This document shows positions 55,246 to 64,000 of a stretch of 64,000 nucleotides of DNA, one piece after another. The DNA is from Closterium sp. Naga37s-1 (lineage: Eukaryota; Streptophyta; Zygnematophyceae; Desmidiales; Closteriaceae). The stretch lies in the NCBI GenBank assembly GCA_947471745.1, contig CANJKZ010000826.1, positions 1,709,501 through 1,773,500 on the forward strand, read 5' to 3'. The position numbers and the translations under genes were made by a program. Position 1 is the first letter of the stretch. Each line of letters starts with the position of its first letter. Below the pieces are notes generated by a model. The model did no database searches. It saw nothing but the letters and a program-made list of their open reading frames with translations, and was not told where the DNA came from.

Positions 55246-55440
55246 GAGTAGAGACTGGGGTGTTGGTGCTATCATGTATGCCACGGTAAGGAGGGGGATT
55301 GGGGTGTGCGTGTGTGGGAAGCAATGCTTGCAGCATTCCTGTGTTGGTGGCCACCCATGTGCAGACGCCGCCTGGCCGTGGTGAGTGCAGGCTGAGGTGG
55401 CTGCTGACTTAGGTGGGGTGTTGGTGCTATCAGGTAATGG
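55246..55440 (+). other. E2 exon-end repeat copy 6
   Basis: GTTGGTGCTATCATGTATGC, GCTTGCAGCATTCCTGTG and CTGGCCGTG|GTGAGTGCAGG, with donor-like GT at 55,381, then GTTGGTGCTATCAGG again at about 55,420. Same order of blocks as at 49.4 kb. Confidence 0.5.
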
Positions 55441-56345
55441 AGAGGTGGGGCAGCAACACATGGGGGGGTGGGGAACCCATGAGCCGCTTGAAACGCATGG
55501 TGGTGCTGGCGAAACAGGCGCGGGGGGAGGGGTGGGGGAGACGGGGGAGGGGGAGAAGGGGAATGGGAAAGGAGGGGAGGATGGGGTGAGGGAACAGGAG
55601 AGTGTGGGGGATCAGGGCGGTGGGCGTGCGGATGATGGGGGTGGATGATGGGGGTGGATGATGGGGGTGGTGGGACTTAGGGCGATGGTGGGTGGGAGGT
55701 ATAGAGGAGGCACGGGATGGTTGCAGTATGAGAGGCGTCAAGGGGGGGATGCCACACTCGTGGGGAGAGGCGAGGGGGGCTACAGAAAGAGAAGGGGGGA
55801 AGCCCACCAGGTGCCTGCACTGGTGGCTCGAATCGAACCCGTTGCAGGCGCGTGTGTGAGACTAGAGGGGAGTGCGCGACAGTTGCTGCACAGGCTGCTG
55901 CTTCTGTGCGCTTTTCCTGGTCGTTTCGTAGGCGAAGCTAATTACCCACGCGCCTAATTACTCACGCGCGACTTCGTGTGTGGCCGCGCTGCTGGCGTAG
56001 CACCCTCCAGCGTGCGCCTTGGTTATTTATTTCTGGTGTAGTTATTAGCGGCTTATTCTCCTTAGTGTGTGAGCATGGCAGGTGAGTTCGGTGACGGGAG
56101 CATCTCACCACATTTGTGACTCACAACCAACCCAACCCTGCTTCCCTCACAACACAAGTGCCTCAGGTTTTCGCCAATACTCTCGCTCCCCTCGTTTTTT
56201 TTCGTCTCGGCGAAATGGCCTTGGACATTATACAATAGCGCCAAATGTATACCGCTGCTTTAAGCCAAGGTACCTGCACAACCACAGTTTAGGCAGTTCC
56301 TTTCTGGTTATATACTGCTGGGACCAACTTTACTTGCTAACCTCG
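55441..56345. other. G-rich then ordinary unassigned sequence
   Basis: 55,500-55,700 is GGGGA-rich, with three 13-bp GATGATGGGGGTG units near 55,633. From 55,800 the sequence is mixed, with CCTAATTACTCACGCGCG and a T-rich part. No gene, repeat copy or splice-bounded block recognised. Confidence 0.5.
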
Positions 56346-56415
56346 CATGGTGACATCACATGGTGACATCACATGGTAGCCTTACATGGTGACATCGCAT
56401 GGTGACCGCACATGG
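56346..56415. repeat. 13-bp minisatellite, about 5 copies
   Basis: CATGGTGACATCA repeated five times with substitutions in the later units. Confidence 0.93.
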
Positions 56416-56557
56416 ACCATTCCTCACGAAAATCCCTGCTAGGCTTTGCCGTCACCATACTTCAAATTGTCTTCGTGCCTTTCCCACCCTCTCTTCTTCT
56501 CTGTGCAACTTCAAAAACACCTCCCATGTCTCCTCCCATCCGCGCCCGCCCTGCCAG

Positions 56558-56880
56558 GCTATAAACCGCCCGCGGTGCTGCGTGAATGCTGTGGAGATTC
56601 TGCACGGCGATGGGGCCGTGCTGGCCTTGCATCACCCTCTTCTTGCCTCTTTCTTGCATTGCATTGCCCTGCCAGGCATTGAACCGCTCGCACTGCCGGG
56701 TGAGTGCCGTGGCCATTGTGGACGACAACGGGGCGCACAGGCTGCTCAAGAGCGTGCTGGCGGAGGCAGAGCGGGAGAGACAGCTGTAGCTGGAGGGGCA
56801 GGCGTGGCAGGAGGGGCAGGTGGGGCAGGAAAACTCACTCCCAGAAGAACAGACAAGGCTTAACCGTGATGGTATGCAAG
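56558..56880 (+). pseudogene. Two E1 exon-like modules and coiled-coil-like remnant
   Basis: First copy starts at 56,558 after CCCTGCCAG and reads AINRPRCCVNAVEILH, then GAVLAL. The second starts at 56,676 after CCCTGCCAG and reads ALNRSHCRVSAVAIVDDNGA, continuing HRLLKSVLAEAERERQ to a stop, after which LEGQAWQEGQ...ENSLPEEQTR remains open. The consensus with 26,939 is A-(L/I)-N, then a CC pair, VSAVAI, acidic pair, GAVLA. No family recognised. Confidence 0.5.
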
Positions 56881-56919
56881 CATCAATCCCACCAGATGGT
56901 ACTGCTGTGCGCCCAGTGC

Positions 56920-57192
56920 CGCCATGCTCCCACCACCCTTGCACTCCCACCACCCTTGCACTCCCACCACCATCTCACTCCCACCACCATCTCGCTCCCA
57001 CCACCATCTCGCTCCCACCACCATCTCGCTCCCACCACGACTCCCTCTGCCATGCAAGGAAGATGGGTGGAGCAGCAAGAGGCCAAGGCAGCCAGGCTGC
57101 AGGCAAGACGCACTGCAGTCAGATGCAGAGTTCTGCTAGAAAAATTCCAACAACCCAATGGTGACACTTTGGGTTGTGTCTGTTTCCTTTGA
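56920..57192 (+). pseudogene. CCACCATCTC tract and last exon-like block, copy 4
   Basis: CCACCACCATCTCGCTCC tract at 56,930-57,040, then CTCTGCCATGCAAGG and the peptide RWVEQQEAKAARLQARRTAV, continuing to LGCVCFL and a stop at 57,192. It shares QARRTAV with copies 1 and 2. High predicted helix and basic charge. Function unknown. Confidence 0.45.
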
Positions 57193-57399
57193 GAAAATGT
57201 AAGAATATATAAAAATAATGTACTTGTTAACTACTTCATTGCAATCTATGTATTAGCTACCTTTGTACGCTTTGGATCACAGGCATTAGCATTTGCAGAA
57301 ATAGTTTTTTGTTGTACTGCATTGCAAAGATCTACCTTGATACTTCAGTTCTTACCGTACATGTATATTTGGCGTACGGTAATATGTTTGTTTTGTTTC
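57193..57399 (+). other. AT-rich 3' flank, copy 4
   Basis: AT-rich, with the blocks ACCTTTGTACGCTTTGGATC and GGCATTAGCATTTG that match the flanks of copies 1 and 2. Confidence 0.5.
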
Positions 57400-57507
57400 T
57401 GTAACCTTTAGCGAATTTGTTCCGAAGCGCTCAGGTCAGCTGGTTCGGCCTAGAAGCTCGTCCCAAACCACTACCGAGTCTCCACCGCACCTTTCGCAAC
57501 ACTTCTG
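57400..57507 (+). promoter_or_regulatory. Promoter-like block P, copy 4, cut by copia C
   Basis: TGTAACCTTTAGCGAATTTG and GTCAGCTGGTTCGGCC match the start of the other P copies. The match stops at 57,507 where the LTR of copia C begins, so the rest of the block should lie beyond the right window edge. Confidence 0.5.
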
Positions 57508-57633
57508 TGTGAAGAAATGAGGAATGAATGAACTAGCAAGCAGGTGGGTACAAGTAGGAAAACCTAAAAGTGTTGTACCCCATATTGTCTACCCCACTAC
57601 AGCCTACACAGACTATAGCATATGAGTTTGACA
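57508..57633 (-). repeat. Copia C 3' LTR
   Basis: On the minus strand it runs from TGTCAAACTCATATGC to CATTTCTTCACA, 126 bp. It shares GTGTAGGCTGTAGTGGG, GGGGTACAACA and TTTTCCTACTTGTA with the LTR of element A, with small changes. The outer edge is set by the break in block P. Confidence 0.88.
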
Positions 57634-57830
57634 CACCCCCATAGGCAAAGTGGGGGAGAACAAGAGGTCACAAGACCAGTCAAGCAAAACAAAGCAAGCT
57701 CAGGGTGGATCACAACGTCACCACACATTCCGAGCACATGTTCAAGGCCACAAGGCCAGTTCACATGCAAGATCATATATAAAGGTAAACAAGCAAGTGC
57801 AGGTATAGATAGATCACAGGACAAGCAAGG

Positions 57831-60800
57831 TCAAGAAGTGAGCAAGTGAGGCCAAGTAGGCACAAGACCTAGCATCGTACAGAAGCGCTGATGATCACAA
57901 GGCGGAAGTGCCTTGGTAAAGATATCAGCAGTGTTGGCCTCAGAGGCCACGTAAGCAAGGCGCAGCTGACCACGCTGCTGCAGCTCATGAGCAAGGAAGT
58001 AGCGAAGAGCAATGTGCTGCGTTCTGTGCTCCAGTCTCTGCTCCCGACACAAGGCCAGCATGGCCTTGTTGTCTACGTACAGAACTGGAGGAGAACGAGG
58101 CGGCTCTCCTAGGTCAGTCAGCAGGTAGGTGAGCCAGCGTAGCTCCTGTGCAGCCATGGCCCCCACGTAGATCTCAGCCTCACAGCTGGAGCCGAGAACA
58201 GAAGACGAGCGGGTAGACCGCCACGAAACAGAGCCGGAACCAAGGCTGAAGGTGTAACCCTGTGACGACCGCTGAGTAGCCTGGTCGTCAGCCCAAGAAG
58301 CGTCTGCGTGACCTGTGAGGAGCACTGGACGTCGCCCTCCAAGCACTAGCCCCATGCCCGACGTACTGCACAAGTAGCGCAACACCCTCTTCGCTGCAGC
58401 CATGTGCTCTGGTCGGTGTCTCCCAGGAGCAACATAGCGTGCCAAGATGCTAAGAGGGTATGCAAGGTCAGGTCGAGTGCAGGTCATCAGGTACATGAGG
58501 CAGCCAACAAGCTCTGGGTACGGGCCACTCGGCTCTACGGACTCATCCGAAGGCAGAGCTGAGAGCGAGTGGCGAGTAGACAGAGGAGTGGCCTGAGGCG
58601 AGGAGTACGTGAAGTCGAAGCGCTGAAGGACCTGCTGCACCATGTGTGACTGAGTCAGGGTGATGGTGCGCTGTGCTCTGTCCCAGGTGATCTGCAAGCC
58701 AAGGTAGCTGCGCAGTTCACCCAGGTCTGTGCACGTGTGTCTCTTCTGCAGCTCGGACTTCACGTGAGCTAGTCCAGCAGTGTCAGCAGTGGCAAAGACC
58801 AAGTCGTCGACGTACACGAGGATGTAGAACGGCGGCAAAGAGGTGTCGGTGCGCAGAAACAGCGACGGGTCGGCTGTAGAAGGAGCAAACCCAAGAGCCG
58901 CAAGTGTAGTCCTCAGTGTGTCGTGCCACTCACGGGGCGCCTGGCGGAGACCGTAGACTGGCCGCCGGAGGCTCCACTGGGTACCAAGGGGAAACGACCC
59001 AGTGAAGCCAGGTGGGCGGCGCAGCCAGATCTCCTCGTGCAGGCTGCCCTGCAAGAAAGCTGTGCTGAAGTCAAGAGAGTGAAGCTCGTAGTCGCGCTGA
59101 GCGGCTATGTGCAGCAGCACCCGAAGAGTGGTCATCTTCGGGGTGGGAGAGAAGGTCTGAAAGTAGTCAACTCCCTGCCGCTGACTGAAGCCTCGAGCCA
59201 CGTAACGCGCCTTGAAGACAGGCGGAGAACCCGGCGGCCGCTTCACCCTGAAAATCCACATGCCACTGACGATGTTCGCCCCAGGTGGGGGAACCTCGTC
59301 GACGTAGGTGCGTGTGGACTTCCAGGAAGCCATCTCTGCGTCCATGGCTGACTGCCACTGTGAGGAGTAGGGACCCTCGATCGCCTCAGCGTACGATCGA
59401 GGAGTCGGGATGTCTGGTGCTTCCGGGTCTCCCTCAGGGGCAATCAGCGTGGACACGAGATGAGGCAAAGCAGCAGCAAAACACTGGAACTCCTCCTGCC
59501 TGTCCTCAAGGACGTCCGTGCTAAGAGCACACTCACCCCCGACGGACGGAGGACAGACAGACTCAGACTCAGCAACAAGACTAGCAGCGTAGTCTAGACG
59601 ACAGCGAGGAGCAAAGTCGACAAGCTCAGCAACTAAGGCAGACGCAGCAGTGGACTCAAAGGAAGGGTCAGTGACAACAGTAGCCAGGAGACGCGTGACA
59701 GTAGGACTGGCAGCACGAAGAGAGTCAGACTCCGGGTCAGCAAGAGTAGGAAGAGAGGACTCTGGAGGAGACGGCAACGGGACACGCAGAGGAGCAGTGG
59801 AAGGACGCAGTGCCATCTGGTGAGTGCCTGGGACCGCAGGAGGACGCGGACGCGGAACACGACTACTAGTGCGAGCAGCACGAACAGGCGACGCAGGACG
59901 AGACGCAGGCTCACGACGCTCAGCAAGACCTCCAGTAGGACCAGTGTAGGGAGAAGGAGCAGGCAGAGGGGAGGCGGGCTGTAACTGTGACCGCGACTGG
60001 ACAGGCTGTGGACACTCGAAGGGAGGAGCAGGACCAGTAGAGGGCGGGAGAACAAGAACCTGCTCAAGGAGCGGAACGAAGTACGGCCGCAGCCGCGCAG
60101 CGCCTCCAGAACCAGCAGGGACAGCACCAGTACCCCCAGCGGCAGCACCAGCGCCAGCAGCACCTCCAGCTCCAGCAGCGCCAACTCCAGCACCCTCAGA
60201 AGCACCAGCACCAACACCCCCAGCAGCTCCAGCTCCAGCAACTCCAGTAGCACCTACTCCAGCAGGGCCGCCAGCTCCAGCACCACCAGGAGCTCCAGCA
60301 CTAGGAGCACCTCCAGGCCCAGCAACTCCAGTCCCCCCAGCAGTACCAGCAGCTCTAGTACCTCCAGCAGCACCAACTCCAGCAGACCCAGCAGCACCTC
60401 CAGTCCCAGCAGCTCCAGTACCGCCAGTACGAGCACCTCCAGGACCAGTGGCTCCAGGACCTCCAGCGCCGACCCCAGGGTCAGCAGCAACAGTAGCTCC
60501 AGGACCTCCAGCTCCAGCAGCACGGCTCCAGCGCCGGGCAAACCACTCGCGCAGCTCCTGTGGAGAGGGTAGCTCCCGCCGAGACGAAGCACCCGAAGGG
60601 CCCCAAGACCCAGCACCGCCAGAGGCCACACGAGTAGACCCAGCACCCCCAGGCTCCGCACCCCCAGACTCAGCACCCCCAGGCTCCGCACCCCCAGGCT
60701 CCGCACCCCCAGGCTCAGTACCCCCAGGCTCAGCACCCCCAGACTCAGCACCCCCAGGCTCAGCACCCCCAGGCTCAGCACCCCCAGGCTCAGCACCCCT

Positions 60801-61595
60801 AGCAGCACCAGAGTCAACAGCTACCTTGACAGGCTCGACTGCGTCTACCTGGGACACACCTGACGGGGCAGGACCCTGAGGGGGGAGAGGGTCTACCGGG
60901 GGTCGACCTGGCGCAAGGAAGAGCGGCGGCGGGGGGAGGGGCGCAGTGCGGTAGGGGAAGAGACGGTAGTAAGGCACCGACTCGTCAAAGGTGACGTCCT
61001 GGGAGGACAGAACACGGCGCGAGGTGGGGTGGTAAAACTGCCAACCAGGCGCGTCAGGGGGGAAGCCAAGGAAGACGCAGGGAACAGCACGGGGGGACAG
61101 CTTGTCCGCAGACAAGTCGCGGACAAACGCCCGAGATCCCCAGACACGAAACGCAGACGCATCGCCAACCTTCCCCGTCCACCGCAAGGTGGGGGAGGTC
61201 TCTGGCAAGGAGACCCGGGGCTGAAGGTTGATCTAATGCGCCGCGTACTGAACCGCGAACGGCCACAGAAAATGGGGAGCAGCCGCATGGATCATGGACG
61301 TACGAGCGACGTCCATGACCATGCCAATGCGGCGCTCAGCAATCCCATTTTGCTGTGGAGAGGCCGGAAGCGTGAACATCTGGCGGATGCCCTGTGCACG
61401 ACAGAAGGCTCGCAGAAGGTCAGAGGAAAACTCACCTCCTCTGTCGGAGTGCAGACGCAGGACAGGAAAGCCCGAGCCGAAACTCTCTCTGAGCTGGAGA
61501 CGAGCTGCGCGGATCCAGTCGATCAACACCTCAGTGACCTCACCCTTGCTGCGCAAGGGGAAGACTGTGGTGTAACGCGAGTAGTCGTCAACCAC
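57831..61595 (-). pseudogene. Copia C integrase-reverse transcriptase-RNase H region
   Basis: Integrase core at the high-coordinate end (VDDYSRY, HSDRGGEF, QQNGIAERRIG). A linker with GGAEP-type repeats (60,640-60,800) and Ala/Gly-rich repeats (60,080-60,520) has one REWF motif near 60,550. The reverse transcriptase follows (HSLDFSTAFLQGSLHEEIW, catalytic ILVYVDDLVFAT), then the TRPDLAYPLSILARYV block and RNase H (CEAEIYVGAMAAQELRWL, YVDNKAMLALC, ANTADIFTKAL). All expected domains are present. Confidence 0.93.
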
Positions 61596-61604
61596 CAGCA
61601 GGAA

Positions 61605-63107
61605 TTAACGCTCGTGACCCTGTCCACGGATGCGGGCTGGGCCCCACACGTCCATGGGAAGCGTCTGCAGCGGAGCCTCTGTCGGAGGAAACTCGGAGGA
61701 GTGAGGAGCGGCGCGCTGCCGCCCCTCGACGCAGGGAACGCAGGTGGGGGCAGGCCCCGGAGGAAGAGAAGGGAGGGAACGGGGGAGACCCGAGACAAGG
61801 AAACGAGAGGCCATGCCTCGGAGACGAGGCAGGGAGGGGTGACCAAGGCGGTGGTGCCAGAGGAGAGTCTGGTGAGACAGGAGACGACACGAGCAGGGGG
61901 CAGACTCAGGACCCGACCTGGACGCTGCAGCAAACACCTGACTCGATGCAGCTACCTGAGGAGACTCAGTAGTCAGTGTGTACAATCTCGACCCCGGCCG
62001 ACGGGTAAACGTGGCCAAGTGTCGGCCCGTCCGAGCACACGTACAGTGGGTCACTCGCTGACGCGCAGGAGTGAACTGGTCAACCCCTCCATCCTGTAGG
62101 TCAGCACCACTCACCAAGTTCGTAGAGAACGAGGGGAGGTAAAGACCTGACAGGGAGCCAGAAGGGGCCGCCGGACACGGTAAGATAGTGGAGAAGTGGG
62201 CAAGGACGGGACCCCCAGAGGGGTCTGCCAGGGAGACTGCAACCGGCTGACTGAGCGGCGTGAGTGTGGTGCGGTCTCGAAAGAAGGAGTGGGAAGCACC
62301 CGAGTCAAGGGTGAAGGTGTGTAAAACCTGAGCCGACGTGGTACCTGCGAGAGCAGACTCACCAGCACCTGGGGCAGCAGACTCACCAGCACCTGGAGGA
62401 GTAGACACACTAGCACCTAGAGCAGCAGCCTCACCAGCACCTAGAGCAGCAGCCTCAATGCCTGGGTCAGGCGGAACACACAGGTAACAGTCACCCACAT
62501 CACTAGTAGGCAATGCATACATGGAAGTGAGGATAGCATCATAGTCAAGAGCATAGATATCTACCCTCTGCCTAAGCAGCTCCACCCAGTCGGGGAGCTC
62601 AGCGGCGTCGCCAAACTCCGCACGCCAGGCGTCGCTCAGACGGGCGAAGCAGCGGGACTCTGCGTGACCAAACGTCCCGCAAGGCTGACCAGTCCGAGCA
62701 CCAGTGCGAATGACGTACGGACAGCGAGTAGTACTCCGTGACCCTCCACGCTGAGCGTACCACTCACGAAGCTGCTGGGGCGACAGGACCGCGCGCGGAC
62801 TATGTTGCAGCTGCACCTGGCCACTACAAGCAGCTCCCGAACTACTCACGCCAGAACGACTCACACTACGGCCACCCCAACAACCCCAAGTAGCGTACCA
62901 CTCACGAAGCTGCTGGGGCGTGAGGGACTCACGCGGACGTCGCTGGAGCTGCATCCGGCCACCGCCTGGGGCAGCAGGAGCAGTGGTAGCCGCAGTGGCA
63001 GCAGTAGCAGCAGTAGCAGTGCGGCCACCCCTACAACCCCAACTAGCGTACCACTCACGAAGCTGATGGGGGGCGAGGGACTCACGCGGACGGTGCTGGA
63101 GCTGCAT
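61605..63107 (-). pseudogene. Copia C gag-protease-pre-integrase region
   Basis: Three LxPxQLREWYA motifs (about 63,052-63,080, 62,897-62,925 and 62,766-62,790), then the cysteine cluster C-x13-C-x4-H-x4-C starting CPYVIRTGARTG (about 62,650-62,725), an Ala/Gly-rich spacer, the protease motif LDSGASHSFF, the pre-integrase WHHRLGHPS ... CVPCVEG and the start of the integrase (MDVWGPARI). The helical N-terminal Gag seen in element A is not visible inside the window. Confidence 0.9.
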
Positions 63108-63239
63108 CTGGCCACGCCAGGAGCAGCAGTAGCAGTAGAAAGAGCAGTAGTAGCAAGAGCAGCAGTAACAGCAGTACGGGCAGGGCAGTGCTCACCAGTG
63201 GCGAGAAGGGCAGGCGTACGACGGCGGCAACGGCGAGGT

Positions 63240-64000
63240 CGCTACCACTGTAGGGCAAGGGCTCCGCGGCAGCTGCAGGGGCGGCTGCTCCAGAGGCGGC
63301 AGTTGTAGGGGCGGCTGCTGAAGGGGCGGCTGCTGCAGGGGCGGCTGCTCCAGGGGCGGCTGCTGCAGGGGTGGCTGCTCCAGGGGTGGCTGCTGCAGGG
63401 GCGGCTCCTCCAGGGGCGGCTGCTGCAGGGGCGGCTGCTCCAGGGGCGGCTGCTGCAGTGGCGGCTGCTCCAGGGGCGGCTGCTGCAGGGGCGGCTGCTC
63501 CAGGGGCGGCTGCTGCAGGGGTGGCTGCTCCAGGGGTAGCTGCTGCAGGGGCGGCTGCTCCAGAGGCGGCAGTTGTAGGGGCGGCTGCTGAAGGGGCGGC
63601 TGCTGCAGGGGCGGCTGCTCCAGGGGCGGCTGCTGCAGGGGTGGCTGCTCCAGGGGTGGCTGCTGCAGGGGCGGCTCCTCCAGGGGCGGCTGCTGCAGGG
63701 GCGGCTGCTCCAGGGGCGGCTGCTGCAGTGGCGGCTGCTCCAGGGGCGGCTGCTGCAGGGGCGGCTGCTCCAGGGGCGGCTGCTGCAGGGGTGGCTGCTC
63801 CAGGGGTGGCTGCTGCAGGGGCGGCTCCTCCAGGGGCGGCTGCTGCAGGGGCGGCTGCTCCAGGGGCGGCTGCTGCAGTGGCGGCTGCTCCCGAGGCGGC
63901 TGCATGAGGGGCGACAGGGCCGCGAAGGGCGGCGACGGGGCCGCTAGGGGCGGCGATGGGGCCGCGAAGGGCGGCGACGGGGCCGCCAGAGGCGGCGACG
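63240..64000 (-). repeat. Copia C upstream tandem repeats (30-bp and 21-bp)
   Basis: At 63,260-63,905, 15-bp units GGGGCGGCTGCTCCA and GGGGCGGCTGCTGCA alternate, giving a 30-bp period, and blocks of several units are themselves repeated (for example 63,291 onward and 63,561 onward). From 63,910 a 21-bp unit with GGCGACGGGGCCGC takes over, with starts every 21 bp to the edge. The minus-strand frame reads QPPLEQPPLQ repeats. It could be leader or low-complexity Gag; the open frame alone does not decide. Confidence 0.88.

Larger units (their letters stand above)
57508..64000 (-). mobile_element. Ty1/copia LTR retrotransposon C, cut by the window edge
   Basis: Minus-strand element. Its 3' LTR is at 57,508-57,633; the 5' LTR and primer site lie beyond 64,000. 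Reading right to left: tandem repeats, REWY motifs, zinc-knuckle cluster, protease, pre-integrase, integrase, linker repeats, reverse transcriptase, RNase H, purine-rich tract CCTATGGGGGTG, LTR. It is a sister family of element A: same TGTCAAAC LTR start, same tract, very similar pol. The coding part has a small number of breaks and is more complete than that of A. The five bases before the LTR (TTCTG) are the presumed target duplication. Confidence 0.95.

Noticed and set aside
54895-55461. Leucine/threonine or tryptophan/proline repeat proteins on the minus strand
   Set aside because: An 18-bp repeat without stops on either strand; no independent coding evidence.
57622-57849. Short plus-strand frame at the end of copia C
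   Set aside because: Lies in LTR and untranslated sequence of the element; no similarity or start context.
61029-62099. 356-codon plus-strand frame over copia C
   Set aside because: Shadow of the minus-strand pol; no domain in the plus-strand reading.
63192-63905. QPPLEQPPLQ repeat protein as a host gene
   Set aside because: It lies inside copia C, upstream of Gag motifs, and is a pure 15/30-bp repeat; treated as part of the element.

Overview
The window is eukaryotic, GC-rich, repeat-dominated DNA, most likely nuclear DNA of a green-lineage organism. The evidence is three Ty1/copia LTR elements, two of them primed by an initiator-Met tRNA type site as in plants, a hAT-type DNA transposon, intron-like polypyrimidine-AG and AAG|GTGAGT boundaries, and no operons or ribosome binding sites. 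A streptophyte alga or early land plant is my guess; the sequence alone does not settle it. I see no intact host gene, tRNA, rRNA, CRISPR array or telomere repeat.

Layout. 1-25,059 is one megasatellite: about 1,139 copies of a 22-bp unit, cut by the left window edge. 25,060-31,273, 37,795-40,597 and 48,528-57,507 form a patchwork of decayed, exon-like modules and minisatellites. The modules recur in the same order: TATA-bearing promoter-like block, GC-rich block M, exon-like modules E2 and E1, a CCACCATCTC tract, a last exon-like block and an AT-rich 3' flank. I read this as a head-to-tail array of one unidentified gene-like or element-like unit. Younger insertions split it: copia A (31,274-37,794, 5-bp target duplication), a 944-bp hAT element (38,484-39,427, 8-bp target duplication), copia B (40,598-48,527, 5-bp target duplication) and copia C (57,508 to the right edge, minus strand).

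How it fits together. Copia A sits inside one copy of block M, and copia C sits inside one copy of the promoter-like block, so the tandem unit is older than these elements. The LTR pairs of A and B are each about 97% identical, so A and B are of similar, fairly young age. Several minisatellites (22, 35, 18, 11 and, inverted, 23 bp) share a GTGAG core that matches the exon-intron boundary of module E2. The megasatellite may be an extreme expansion of such an intron-edge repeat. Its very long open frames, up to 4,003 codons, are by-products of a T-to-C variant that removes TGA from the unit; they are not annotated as genes.
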